This document shows, piece by piece, positions 20,644-33,023 of a stretch of 64,000 bases of DNA. The notes beneath the pieces are model-generated. The model worked only from the letters and a program-made list of their open reading frames with translations, did no database searches and had not been told where the DNA came from. A program made the translations under genes and the position numbers. Position 1 is the first letter of the stretch; each line of letters starts with the position of its first letter. Origin of the DNA: Gnetum montanum (lineage: Eukaryota > Streptophyta > Gnetopsida > Gnetales > Gnetaceae); the NCBI GenBank assembly GCA_015680685.1, contig MNCI01006881.1, positions 18,441 to 82,440 on the forward strand, in the 5' to 3' direction.

Positions 20644-22550
20644 GAAAAAGAAGTGCAAAACACCATGAACAAAAAAGCATCAAGCATTAACTATTGGCCC
20701 TTGGTTGGGTGTCATCGTACCATGTTCAAAAGTACATGGGATCGAGGGAATATCGTTCAAGATGCAAGGGATTGGTTGTAACTGGGAAAAGTCAAGATTT
20801 TATCAAGGGTTATGATTGTTATTGGGATTGTGGGAGGGGAATTCTCTCACGTGAATGAGCTATATCTTTGGTCCTTCTCCATAGCCAGTGTTCAGCAAAC
20901 TTGGAGCGAAGACATAGGAAGTGCGTTCTTTGGAGAAATGGGACTCTTATAGAGTGTTTACGGGATCAACTGTAAATAGCCAAAGCCATGCAATGGTGTG
21001 CGACATGGTCTATTTGAGACACAAGTGTGACTATTTTTCTAAGACAATTGTCTTCTCGCCTAGGGCTTGTATGAGAATAGCTAATAATCTTTTGTTTATG
21101 ATGCCAACAAGGTCATGAAAACCTTTTCCGTGCATTTTTCTCTTTAACCTTTTTGTTCGTTTTCCTTTTTGTTTGTTTCTCTTTTCTTTTTTTTTTGTTT
21201 TATTTTGTCTTGCTTTTCCTTTTACGTTATTTTTCTCTTAGGTCTTTTTGAAAGAGCTTGCTTTTAGTGTTGTGCTCGTGTTCGAGCGCTTGCATTTTGT
21301 GTCATGCATCATACACTATGTTTTGCATTGCAACTGCTTAAGGAGTCACAATGTGCAATAGTGTATCAAGGGTTTTGAGATGAGTAGAATGTATCAATGG
21401 GTGTAATTTAATGGGCTAAGGGGGAATGATGGAGAATAGGGAATGTATTAAGAGTCGGGAATGTACTTATGAATGGATTAATTAACCCAATTAAGTGCAT
21501 CAGGAAGAATATGATACCTTATCATCTTGATGAGATGCATCTATGCACGAATGCCTTAGGCATGTCATCTTGCAAACACAACTCCAAGAAGACAAGAAAA
21601 ACACAAATGAAATGGTTAACTAAGCACTTTAAACAAGGATATGGATCCACCGTGTGCAATTCAAAAGTAAATAGAATCATGAATAGCATTAGGTTCATTA
21701 GGTCCATGAGACAAATCATGTAGTAAGTCTTTGTGGAACATGTACATCCAATTGTAGCAACACATCTTTTTAAGTTTTTCTTGGTCATTGATGATGTTGC
21801 AAGTTTATTGTCTTAGCAGACTGTTGTGGATTAGTTTCATGTTATAACCCCTTGGATGATGCCAATTTAGCATTGTAGCGGATGGTGCATTGCTAGTTTA
21901 TAGTCATAGCAGACTGTGAAGAGGCAAACCAGTTTATAGTCTTAGTGGACTTTGGATGCTAGTTTCACATCATGGTGAATAGATATGGTAGTTTAGCATC
22001 GTACTGGATAGAGCTCTATGGTGTCAATTTATTGTCATGACTCCAGGACATTCTGTGGTATCAGTTTTAAGTCATGATGCCAAGACTAGTTTGTGGTATC
22101 AGTTTTAAGTCATGATGCTTAGATTCTTTTGTGGTATCAGTTTTAAGTCATGATGCTAGTACTTGTTGTGCTAGTTTATAGTCATAGTAGACTATCTTTG
22201 CCAGTTTATAGTTGTAGCAGACTATTGTAGGTTTACCTTAGTTGTGTAAGGTGTGATGCTGCATGCATGGTCATGCTGTGTGTCTGCAAGATCCTGCAAA
22301 GATCAACTAGGAAAAAAATAAAGTCAAGCAACACTTGTTGTAAATAGAATTAAAATATATGAATGAAAGAAAATCAATGCAAAAATTGATAGTTTTAGGC
22401 CATTCTGGGCTATATGCTAGTTTAAGACCTTTTTAGGCTATGTGTTTTTGTAGTTTTATATTTTTCAAATGCATTATGTAAACTAAGTTGACAAATGTGT
22501 AAACAAAGAAAAATGCGTGATCTACGTGAGTGGGAAAAATGTAAATGCAA
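20644..22550 (-). other. 3' region of element E with hairpin repeats; pol and cargo gene absent
   Basis: The stretch 21790-22230 holds AGTC-type hairpin units like those downstream of integrase in A and B, and 22385-22440 holds GGCC-type units like those beside the cargo gene. Between the two there is nothing resembling RT, integrase or the cargo gene, so the deletion joins the two kinds of array. The stretch 20644-21780 is non-coding and homologous to the 3' regions of A, B and H, and includes a T-rich segment near 21130-21240. Confidence 0.65.
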
Positions 22551-22553
22551 AGG

Positions 22554-23390
22554 CTAGTACAATGTAAACAAAAGTAAAAATGCATGGCAAGTGGAGGCGA
22601 AGGGTAGGCAAGCATCTGACACATTTTTGGCCAAGGGAAATTCTTGGTCATGTAGCTGATTTCTAACCAGGTGTGGATTATGGATCATGCAAGGTTTAGG
22701 ATCCTCTGAGGGGTTGTTGGCTTCAACCACTTGTTCAAGTGTGTTAGCCTTAGGTGTTGCATTGGTTATCATAGGTGTACCACTAAGAAACTCTTCTTCC
22801 ATGACTTGCACCATGTCTATGTCATGGATAGTCAAAGAGGAAATGTTATCACCATGGATGATAACTTGACCACCTTCATATGGAAGGTGGATTTCTTGGT
22901 GGATGGGAGAGTAGATGGCCCTTAGTTGGGCTAGCCAAGACCTACCTAGAATCATGTTGAAACCTGGCATTTCCTCTATGACAGTGAAATTTGTGTTGAT
23001 GGAGAATTTCTCTCCCATCACAAAGGCTAAGTTGATTGTACCTTTGACTATGACACATGATCTATTGAAGGACTTTAGACACATGGTTTTGGTTGGCCTA
23101 ATTTCATCTGCCAGGCCTAACTTGTCGATGATGGAGTACAAGACTACGTTTGTTGCTACACTATCATCGACATGCACTCTACGGATGGTGCACTGCCCAA
23201 CATGTATGCTAATGGATAGTGGAGCTATAGTGACCTCCCTTTGTGTGGGGTTGACTTTGACTACATCATCCCGAATGGCTAAGGTTGTTGAACCCAATTC
23301 TTGTGGTGTAGAGGATGACATCATTGCACAGATGGATGCCTCATTTGCAGTGATGTCCTCCATAACAAGAATGGAGGCCAAGACCTAGGC
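22554..23390 (-). pseudogene. pro: Protease of element E
   Basis: Aspartic protease domain, with active-site region VHVDDSVATNVV (the usual third residue G replaced by S) and FNMILGRSWLAQL followed by SPIHQEIHLPYEGG. It is colinear with the proteases of A and B, and the open frame runs on through a divergent tail to about 22554. Upstream it is separated from gag by a stop-containing segment near 23390-23437. No RT follows it. Confidence 0.75.
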
Positions 23391-23436
23391 CAATGCTTGG
23401 CAATGAGCAGATGAGGTTATGACTAGGTCGTACAAG

Positions 23437-25890
23437 CTAAATGTTGTGTTCTTTTTGCTTGAGTGTTTGTTTTACCTGGGTTAGTGTAGCTATGAAGTCC
23501 TTGTCATCAGCCATTGTGTTGGCCTTGACTTCCTCCATGTGGTTTGAGAGACATATCTCTTGCAAAGGGGACTTGGGATTAGTTTGCTTGGGGATAGGGG
23601 CCCCAGTGTTTAGTTGTTTTTTGCTGGTTGTGGCCCTTGCTTCAACCATGGGGGTTGTGAGGTGCTCATTTTTCTTCTTACGTTGTCATTTGGTGGGCCT
23701 ACCTAGGTTGCTAGTGGGGTTGACCCTTGAGGGAGGAGGGATCGAGATGTTGCCCACTATTGGGCTTCGAGTAGGTGAGGGGCCGTCACATTGTGGCACC
23801 TTGATGACGAAATGTTGTTTAGTGGTTTTTGTTGCTGCACGATGCCAGTTTAATGTCTTAGCATATGATTGTTGTGGAACCTTGACCACAAAGGGTGTTT
23901 TGGATGCCCAAGGTGGTACTTTGATAACAAAGGGAGGCCTCTTGCTTGTGGAGGTGAAGGGGACCTTTGCCTTACTGGGAGGCACATGGATCACAAAAAG
24001 TTGTTGCATAGGTTTGGGCTTGCCACCTATGCTAATTGAGTTTATAACATAGGAGGCATCGTCCATGTTGGATTGACTCACCATGTCGATCGCTAATTGG
24101 CCTTGTTCTATCATTCTCTGCTGGTCATTATGTAAGGCACGAAAGTTGTCTGTACTATGATCAGCTAATTGATGGTAATGACAGTATTGGTCCAATTTAA
24201 AATGTTGTGTGACCAGGGGCTCATTTGGTGCTGCTAAAGTGGGGTTCCTTAGTAGCTTGTAGTACTTGTCATGTTTTTGGTGGTTAATCTCCAATACGTA
24301 TTTGTGTTGAATTTGCTTGGCTTTAAGAGTTGCTCCAATAGTTAAGAGAGTTGCATCGGTAATGGTGTATAATTTGAGCAATCCTTGCACTAAAAGTTAG
24401 GCTTTGGAGTTGGTAGTTTTGTTAGCTAGGGCTTTGGGTTGCTTTGCGCTTGCGGCCACCATTGCCACTATTGTGTTTTGTTTGTGAGTGTGTTGGTTCG
24501 TATAGGCCACATAAGCTGGGTCATTACTAGCTTGCGCTACTTCCTCTATGTTCTTAATTTGTGCAAATTCTTGGCTTAGGGTACAGGCTTTCAAATAATA
24601 AAGTTTTGATTTAACAAATTCATTTGCGGCCATCTTAAGGATGGTAAGCATATATGTTTTAGGGATGGGCTCGTGAAGCTCATTGAGAGTTGCAATCCAC
24701 CTTTGGATAAATTTCTGAGCTACCTCTAATGGCACCTATTTAATTTGAATCAGGCTATCTAGTGTGGCTTCAAGCTCTAGATTATATTTAAAACGGGTGA
24801 CAAACTGATGTAACAAATCCTCCAAAGAGGATATAGAGTTACTGTGTAAAGCTCAATACCATTCTAAGGCTTTTCCCATTAAGGACATAGCAAATATACA
24901 CAGAATTGCTTGAGGCCAGGCTTGAAACAATAGACATTCTATTCAAAATGTTACTAGGTGGGCGTTTGGATCTCCCTCTTTGTTGTACTTGGTTAGCTGG
25001 GGTAATGCGACTCCCTTTGGCAAGGTTAATGGTGGAATTGAGAGGTCAATTAGATCATCTTGATAGAAGTCGAACACCTTGATTTCCTCAATGTTTGTGA
25101 TTTTAAGGTGCTTTACCTCTTCAGTTAACATGTGCATCATTTTGTTCGTGTCTTCCCACTCTTGGGTGGTAGGTAGACTAATGGGTTGAATGGATTGTGA
25201 TTGGTAGTAATTTGATTGTTGCATTGTTTACAGTAAGGGATACTGTTGGATTGTCGGTTGTTATGCCGAAGAAACATTAAAAGATGGGATTAGAGGGTGT
25301 GGTATGTTATAGAGAGTAGGTTGGTGTTGCTGGACATTTGGTAAAACCCACTACCTAGCCACAAGTTGTGGGGTGACACCCTGAACATGTTGCGCTGAAG
25401 TAGTCAGAGGTGCCCCATGGGTTTGTACTTGTGGTATGTAATGGGTGGATGTGGACACTAGTATTTCTTGTTGAGGAGCTAGTCCTCGCATGTATGTGGA
25501 TGAAGGAGAAAGCATGGCTCCCTTCAGGAAAGGTTGGAATAATGGGTTTGTATAGGTGTGAGGACTGACGATATGGTACAAATCCCCATGCTCAGATTGG
25601 ATGGCAAAGTCATCTTCCTCATTTCCATTCTGAGGCTCTATTGGAGGTGGCTATAAGGATTGACTCCTTTCCATGAGAAGCTAAAACATGAGTTGATAAT
25701 GGTTTTTGGAAAGAGGAATTATATCAAATTTTGAGGGGATGAACTCACGACCTCCTTTGTAAATAAGTTCAAAGTTTCATTTCGCTTCTTTCTCTACATG
25801 ATCGATAAGCAAGTTGGCTTGGATTTTCACACAAATGAAGTTATATTGTTCTGGTGTGAGGATTGTGCAAGCAGGGTGATGTGGAAAGTT
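23437..25890 (-). pseudogene. gag: gag of element E
   Basis: A gag remnant in pieces. The N-terminal segment PEQYNFICVKIQANL is near 25850. The core lies between 24397 and 25224 (LTKYNKEGDPNAHLVTF, AQKFIQRWIATLNELHEPI). A degraded knuckle, CHYHQLADHSTDN (the last cysteine lost), is near 24170. Repeated PFVIKVP and PFVVKVP motifs are at 23830-23990. Many in-frame stops. The very N-terminus found in A and B (MNPVNN) is not visible; tandem repeats run right up to the gag coding region. Confidence 0.75.
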
Positions 25891-26110
25891 TCCATGAAAA
25901 TGTGTCCAAGCTGACAATGTGTGCAATGTGACTAACCTGACAGCGTGTGCAGTGTGACTAACTTAACAGTGTCTGCAGTGTGTGTAACATGACTAACCTA
26001 CAGTGTGTGCAGCGTGACTAACCTACAGCATGTGCAACGTGACTAACCTGCAGCGTGTGCAACGTGACTAACCTGACAGTGTGTGTAGTGTGACTAACCT
26101 GTAGCATGTG
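25891..26110 (-). repeat. Tandem-repeat leader of element E, left of B
   Basis: Irregular repeats of about 25 bp containing GTGACTAACCTG and CAGCGTGTGCAACGTGACTAAC. The array continues at 45049 on the other side of element B, which confirms that B was inserted into one array. The last five bases, ATGTG, are B's TSD. Confidence 0.8.
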
Positions 26111-27598
26111 TGAAACACCACAAAATTTCGAGCTTAGTGCTTCCCTAGCAAGAAGCAGGTCCTTGGGATCCACAAACGACCACGGCTACATTTGGCGTCG
26201 CACATTGCAAACTTCTGGAATCAAAAGGCCCACTTTTCGCTAAGTGCAGTACCAGCGTATACACCCAGCATCAATAGCGTATATGCCCAGCGTATACGCC
26301 CGACAGTACCAGCGTATATGCTCAGCATCAATAGTGTATACACGTCTAGCGTATACGCCCAGCGTATACGCTCAGCATCAACAGTGTATACACCTCTAGC
26401 GTATATGCCCGACATTCCCAACGTATACGCCCAGCAGACATCCGACTTGCGCGCCCAATGTACATGCCTCATCTGTACGCTCTACACCATAGATGCACAC
26501 GCCCGACGATGAAGTCTCAATGGCAGAATGGAGACAACACCGAAGAGCAAGAATTGAAGCAAGTCGACAGCCATCAGCGTATACGCCCAGCCATTCCCAG
26601 CGTATACGCCCAACAGACATCCAACTTGCGCACCCAATGTACATGCCTCGTCTGTACGCTTGGCACCACAGATGCACACGCCCGACGATGAAGTCTCAAC
26701 GACAGAATGGAGACAACACCGAAAAGCAAGAATTAAAGCAAGTCAATAGCTGTCTGCGTATACGCCTGGCGTATATGCCCAACCATTGTCGACGTGCACA
26801 CCCAGCGTCCATAGCGTCTCCACCCAAGTTCACATGCCCGGCACGTCCAGTGTATACGCCTAGCATGTACGCCGACATGATGTGGCGTATATGCCATGTG
26901 TATACGCCCGGCAGATATAATATGTTGTATATTTGTAAATTGTATGAACCCAATTAACGCGCCACATGTCTCCTAACCTGAGTCTAACGTAACAACCGGT
27001 ATAAAAACCCCACTTCTCCACTCCACCAAGGACGATCGGCAAAAATCCCAGAGCATACCCAGAGACATTTACGCTACACACCAGAGCTCAAACCTCTTTC
27101 GCTGGAAAACCTATACGCCACGCACAATCTCTATGCCACGCCCACAGCGTAATCCAGCCCAGCTGCCCTCCCATCTGCTAGGGCTTTTCGTCCACCTTGT
27201 GCTTCGCCACAACTGCGTTAGACCAGTGCACTGTATTCTCATTTTGTAATATCATTGTTACATTTGCTGCATAAGATTTTTTATAGTTTACAGTTTTACG
27301 TCAACTTGGCCCACGCATTCTGTTTATGCCCGTATATGCTTACACTCCGTTTGCATCTGTTTTACGCTGTTTACGCTGTCTATGCTCATTTACTCCGTTT
27401 ACGCCATAACCTAGCATATAGCACCTTTGCATACGTGCGGGTAAATCCTTGTTTGATCCGCGTGCGGACCAGCCAAGGTACTCTATCTTCGTGCATTCTA
27501 GCTCGCCCTAAGGTAAAGGTAGGGTCTTTTGTTCTCATCCTGTGATCCCACGATCTCTGTTTCTTTCAAGCCAGAGGCTGTCGATTTCAGGCGGTACA
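26111..27598 (+). repeat. 5' LTR of element B
   Basis: The LTR is 1488 bp. A TATA box, TATAAAAACC, lies at about 27000-27009 and CATGTCTCCTAACC just upstream. The U3 part holds GCGTATACGCCC motifs and a 179-bp direct duplication (26422-26779). It is colinear with 43458-45048, which is about 100 bp longer through repeat gains. Confidence 0.9.
26422..26779 (+). repeat. 179-bp direct duplication inside the B LTR
   Basis: Two adjacent copies (26422-26600 and 26601-26779), each with CATCCGACTTGCG-like, TACATGCCTCGTCTGTACGCT and CGACGATGAAGTCTCAA blocks. The same doubling is present in the 3' LTR (about 43870-44220), so it existed before B was inserted. The LTRs of A have one copy. Confidence 0.7.
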
Positions 27599-27603
27599 GA
27601 AAT

Positions 27604-27622
27604 TGGCACTAGAAGGAGGGCC
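27604..27622 (+). promoter_or_regulatory. Primer-binding site of element B
   Basis: TGGCACTAGAAGGAGGGCC, five bases after the LTR end, identical to A and G. Confidence 0.82.
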
Positions 27623-28297
27623 CCTAAAACATTTGCTCGCAAACTTATCAGCGTCTACGCTGTTGAGCGTATATGCCGCCAACCACGCTCTTTTCTGTTG
27701 AAACCCCAGCCTCGTCTGGAAACCTTGCCTGCACGCTTACCAATGTCTACCCTCGTCAAGCTCCGCAAGTCTTTCAGTGTATACGCTGCCAACTTCATCT
27801 GGACTATCCAAAAAAACCCCAGTGTCTATGCAACCTTGCCTGAACGCATCCTGCTAACTATCCAACGTCTACGCTATTCAGTATTTAGCGCTATCCATTG
27901 TTTTATGCTGAGCATCATTTACGCTGTATTCTGTTTACGCTTCGCCTAGTTTTACGCTGAGCCTCATTTATGCTGTATTCTGTTTATGCTTTGCCTAGTT
28001 TTATGCTGAGCCTGTTTTATGCTGTCTTGTTTTACGTCGTACTTTATTTATGCTTGATCCTGTTTTACGCTCTATCCTGTTCATGCTGTACTCTGTTTAC
28101 GTTGTACTCAGTTTACGCTAGATTTGTATACGCAGCCCAGCGTATACGCTCCACCCCTTATGCTGTATACGTTGTCTATGCTAACGCTTTACGCTGAACG
28201 TTGAAGCGTATACGCTGCACTTTGTCCCTTAGTCTACGCTGTACCAAGTATACTAATTTCGCTCCTCTACCTCGTATCATACCCTTAACAATTCATC
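27623..28297 (+). other. Leader of element B
   Basis: Untranslated leader rich in TTTACGCTG and GTTTATGCTG-type repeats, ending at the gag start codon. Open frames here only reflect the repeat. Confidence 0.65.
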
Positions 28298-31200
28298 ATG
28301 AACCCTGTGAACACCACCGCTGCAACAGCTCAAATAACTGACATCATAGACACCATGGCTGTCCAACAGCCTGCCACGCAACACCCAGGAGTATAGCTGG
28401 CCATGGGGCCCCACCGGTTCCTAAGGTTGCAAGGGAGAGACCCGGCCTTCGACATCATAACTTAGGATCAGTATAACTTTATATGCATCAAGATACAAGC
28501 TGGCCTGGCTGTAGACCGAGCCGAACTGGAGGTAAAGAGGCAGTTCGAGCTCTTTTACAGAGGGGGACGCGAGTTCATCCCCTCACCATATGACATCATC
28601 CTTGTTCTAGAGTAGTATTCAGAGCTTGTCACACAACTCCTCCTGCAAAGGAGACATTCATTGGATCAGCCTACACTAGAATCCCAACTAGAGGAAGAAG
28701 ATGACTTCACCGCTCAATCTGAACAAGAGGATTCTTACCACACTCTGAACCTGCAAGCACAGGTCAACCCCATTTTTCACTCCAGTACAGGGGAGATCCT
28801 GCCCATCCAACCCCTTAGATTAACTCACACACAAATGCCTCCATCACACACATCCTCATTTGCTCATGCGCCACCTCCAACTAATCCGCAACTCAGCACG
28901 CTTCCTCTTGCCATCGTCCCTGATGCAGCGGCCGGCCCATCGTCACAAGCACCGCCCCCTCACGATAGCGTGGGAGTGACACTCCCACCCCGAGTGATAG
29001 GGATGCCACACGTGGTATTGGCATCCACATCTACTCACTACATCCCGCACATTCAAACGCATACAGCTCCTTCTACCATCGTAACCCAACAGGGGGTCCC
29101 GCCACAAAACATAGTTGCACAATGGGTAACGTTGGGTGCTCAATCACAGCAACATCAACCTCCTCACTACAACATACCACCCCATATGGCTCAACCAGCC
29201 AACGTTTCCCCAGTACAACCACCACCACAACAACCACAGCCTTTCCCCTATCACGTGCCACAAGTGCAACCCCCAATTGCACAACTTTCGGCCTTTCAAC
29301 CCACTGTCCAATAGTCTAACCCGTATAATGTAGCACAACCCCCAGCTGCCATGTTACCGAGTGCCCAAGATTGGGCGGATGCCAAGAAACTGATGCAAGA
29401 ATTAGCTGACGAGGTAAAATACCTCAAAATAGCCACCGATGGGGAGCTAAAGGTAGTGGATTTCTACTAAGATGACCCCATCAGCTCGTCTGTCCTACCC
29501 TTAACCTTGCCCAAAGGTGTTCCCTTACCAACACTAACCAAATACAATGGGGAGACAGATCCCAGTGCACACTTGATAACATTTAGGCTAGAATGCGCAC
29601 TGCTCCAGGCATGGCCCCACTCCATCCTATGAGCGTTCCCCATGTCCCTCGTAGGGAGGGCACTTGATTGGTATTGGGCCTTACCAAGGAATTCCATCTT
29701 CTCCTTAGAAGACTTATTACACCAGTTTATGACTCAGTTGAAGTACAACTTGAAACCTGAGGCCACCCTGGGTAGCCTCATACAAGTCAAGCAAGCACCG
29801 CTTGAACCTGTGCAGAAATTTATCCAGAGGTGGAGCGCCACTCTCAACAAACTGCATGAGCCAATCTCCCAGACCTACCTGCTTACTATTCTAAAAGGAG
29901 CTATTAACGATTTCTTTAAATCCAAGTTGTATTACCTTAACGCGTGTGACCTTAATCAAGCATTTGTACAAATTAAAAACATAGAAGAGGTGGCCCAAAA
30001 CAGCCACGATCCTGCATACCTAGCCTTTAAAAATCAACGCACTAAAAATGATAAAGAGAAGGCTAAGGCAACCATAGCAGCAATAGCAGGGACGCAACAA
30101 CAAAACAAACCACCAGTAACTCCTCCTAACTACAATAAACCAACTCCCACAACCATGCTAGAATCATCATCACAACAGAACCCAACGAACTGTACACGAA
30201 ACTTCGAGCAGAAAGAACCCTCTCAATACACACCTCTGCCAATGAAGCCATCCCAGCTCTTCGATCAACTCTTGAAGGCTGGACTAATGAAACATAAATA
30301 GTTATCCCCTATGGCTATCCAAAGACACGACCGGTTCTATCAACTCGTACAGAACCCAAGCTTAGCAACACCAGATGAGCCTCTCGTGGCCAAAGGATTC
30401 AGAATGGATCGCTTCTGCGACTACCATCAACGCAACGGGCACGGTACGGATTACTATTTCACCTTGAAGCAGGACATTCAGTAGATGATCGATGATGGCC
30501 AAATCACTTTTGACGGGGCTAACCCCGTCCAACCACAAAATCAAACTATGGGGGTGTATAAAGACGCCCTCAACACTAAAGAAGCACCATACGTAATTAC
30601 TACAATCTATTGTGATGATGATTCCGAGACACCCCGCATCAACACCGTCTACCCTGAATATGAACAGGAAACACCCAGTAGGCCATTCATAGTTCGGATT
30701 CCTCTCGCTGTGTCCACACACGCACCTCAACCACCACACGCCCCGCTGCAGCCATACGTAGTCCGGGTGTCCTCAACCGTACCCACATCCAACCTCATGA
30801 CGCATCAAAAATCATACATGGTGCGCATCCCTCCGGTCAATTCCGCGGATGCACCAACCCCTCATGCTCGGCCTACCCCTTTCATAATCTGAGTACCACC
30901 CGTTGTTGCAACAACGGAGGTCCAACCTCCACCAAAACCAACCCCGTACGTCATCAAGATACCTGGTCAGCCTCCTGCCCCATCATATCTGACCGTCCAC
31001 CTGCAACCCCACCCAGCCCCATATGTGGTTAGGGTCCCAGGGCAACCCAAGGCTTTAAGGCCAACTCCACCCCCACGCAACACGCGAGAACACCTGGCAA
31101 ATAGGCTTACACGTGAGCGTATGGAGAAGGAATGCCAATGGCTAGCTGTGGGACCACCCAAGCCCACTCCCCTTAACTCCATGCCCATGTCGTCATCCAA

Positions 31201-32374
31201 CGACCGACCTAACACGGATAGCAAAGGTGAATCATCTAAAACACAAGAACCACATAAAATGACAATTCCGAATAAGAATGACAAACTAGCAAAACATGAA
31301 ATAAAACTGTTGGGTCCAATGGACCTAGTCACTGCTGATAAAAATGTCCCGGACAGTAGAGATTTTGCAATGGTCTTGACACAAGTTACCCAAGCACTAA
31401 AATAGAAAAATACTTCACTAAGCTTGTACGGCTTGGTTTTGACGTCCCAAACACATCGAGAAGCTTTAGTACATATGTTGACATCAATCCCGGTAAGTGA
31501 GGATTTGCCCCCAAATGAACCGTCTATTCATGCGGTGATGCACTCACCTCACGGGACTACTCCTAAACCCGTAAACTTTCATGATGACAACATCAAAGTG
31601 GATAAGAAAATGGGGGAAATCACAACAGCCCCCATGTTCATAACAATACGCGTGAACCAGTTCAAAATACATAGGGTCCACGTAGACGATGGAGCCATAA
31701 CCAATGTTGTACCATACCCCATCGTTGAACAATTGGGGCTTATTGAGTCGATTAAACCGACCGCAACTAACTATTTAAAATCATTCAGTGGGTCACGTGT
31801 AATGGTAAAAGGAACACTGACCTTGGATTTCATAGCGGGGGACCAGTTCCCTACATCTGCCGACTTCCTAGTGGTCGATGAGATGCCAGGGTTCAACCTA
31901 ATATTAAGGAGACCCTGGTTGGCCCAACTCAGAGCCGTCTCCTCCCCCATACACCAAGAAATTCACCTACCTTATGAGGGCAGCGAGGTCATCATACACG
32001 GGGAGGCAGCTACCCCTATCATTTCTTCGCATATGGACATAGATTAGGGCTCGAAAATTGAGATCGAAAAGCCTAGCCGAAACGATAAGAATCGACAACC
32101 ACCGATAAACGGTAAGCCTTTGAACACGGGACAAAAGTCTCCTAAAATCGAAACGCCTAAGTCAGACGCTACACGCGCACATCCTCATACAGAAACAGAT
32201 ATAGAAAGCAAGACATACACTGAGACACCTGAAAACACGGACATAGAAGCCATTTCATTGGACGTCCCTTGGGCTGAATTACCATTCAACGTGATCAGCG
32301 AAGGGGACGCCGAATACAAAATCATACCAATTAATAAATCGCAGGACATAAACATGAAAAGAATACAAAAATAA
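28298..32374 (+). pseudogene. gag-pro: gag-protease of element B
   Basis: It starts at MNPVNNTAATAQ (ATG 28298). In order: QYNFICIKIQAGLAVDRAEL; a proline- and glutamine-rich stretch (28661-29314); the gag core (LTKYNGETDPSAHLITF near 29550; ALDWYWALPRNSIFSLEDLL; QKFIQRWSATLNKLHEPI); a knuckle whose last cysteine is changed to tyrosine (CDYHQRNGHGTDYYF near 30420); at least five PYVVRVP-like motifs (30680-31045); and protease (31424-32047; VHVDDGAITN, FNLILRRPWL). The tail ELPFNVISEGDAEYKI matches A. In-frame stops (for example near 28396, 28466, 29311, 29468 and 31404) inactivate it. A good splice donor, ACG|GTAAGC, lies at 32111-32112 within the reading frame. Confidence 0.85.
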
Positions 32375-32394
32375 TTAAAATAAGATCAACACTC

Positions 32395-32710
32395 CTCGTC
32401 CGAAAAGACGTTAAACTACATGAAGTCCGAAATGACGTTAAACTATAATACGTCCGAAATGACACTAAACTACGACCAAATCCAAAACATAAAAAAAATA
32501 ATAAACAGCAAAAAGATTAAAATTAAACAACACTCCTTGTCTGGAAAGACGTTAAACTATCATGTCCACAATGACATAAAACTAGCCACGATCAGAGATG
32601 GTCGGTCCACCAAGAAACCTATCCACTCTACCCAAAATATTGCTCATTCACAATGGGGCCCGAAATGGCCTTAAACTACGCTTAGGGGTATGAAATGGCT
32701 TTAAACTAGT
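32395..32710 (+). repeat. Hairpin repeat array between protease and cargo gene (B)
   Basis: About seven units. CGTC/TGTC stems come first (CGTCCGAAAAGACGTTAAACT near 32398; ATGTCCACAATGACAT near 32563), then GGCC stems (GGCCCGAAATGGCCTTAAACT near 32657). The order matches A. The stretch 32710-33023 is AT-rich flank without a gene. Confidence 0.65.
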
Positions 32711-33023
32711 GCATACTTTGTTTTCCTTTTTACGTGTCATTTATGGTTACTTCAGTACATTACGCTTTAAACAAAGAAGTAAAACTCAAAAACATTTTAC
32801 ATTATCATGTCGTGTGTGCGATCAAACTCAAAATAAGCCAAAACATTTTACGTTGTTGTGTCATGTTTACGATTAAATTCAAAAATCAACAAAAAATTTC
32901 TTACATACAACATTGTACAATTACAGCTTTCAATTATTTTCATCTGTTTCAGAATTTTCAAATCACATTTTCCACATAAATCTGAGTCAAAGATAAAACA
33001 TAAAAAACTTAAAAATTAAAACA

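Noticed and set aside
25891-26110. Regular short repeats that look like a CRISPR array (also 45049-45400 and 50480-51170)
   Set aside because: Units are contiguous and degenerate with no constant repeat/variable spacer structure, and they lie in leaders or LTRs of plant retrotransposons.
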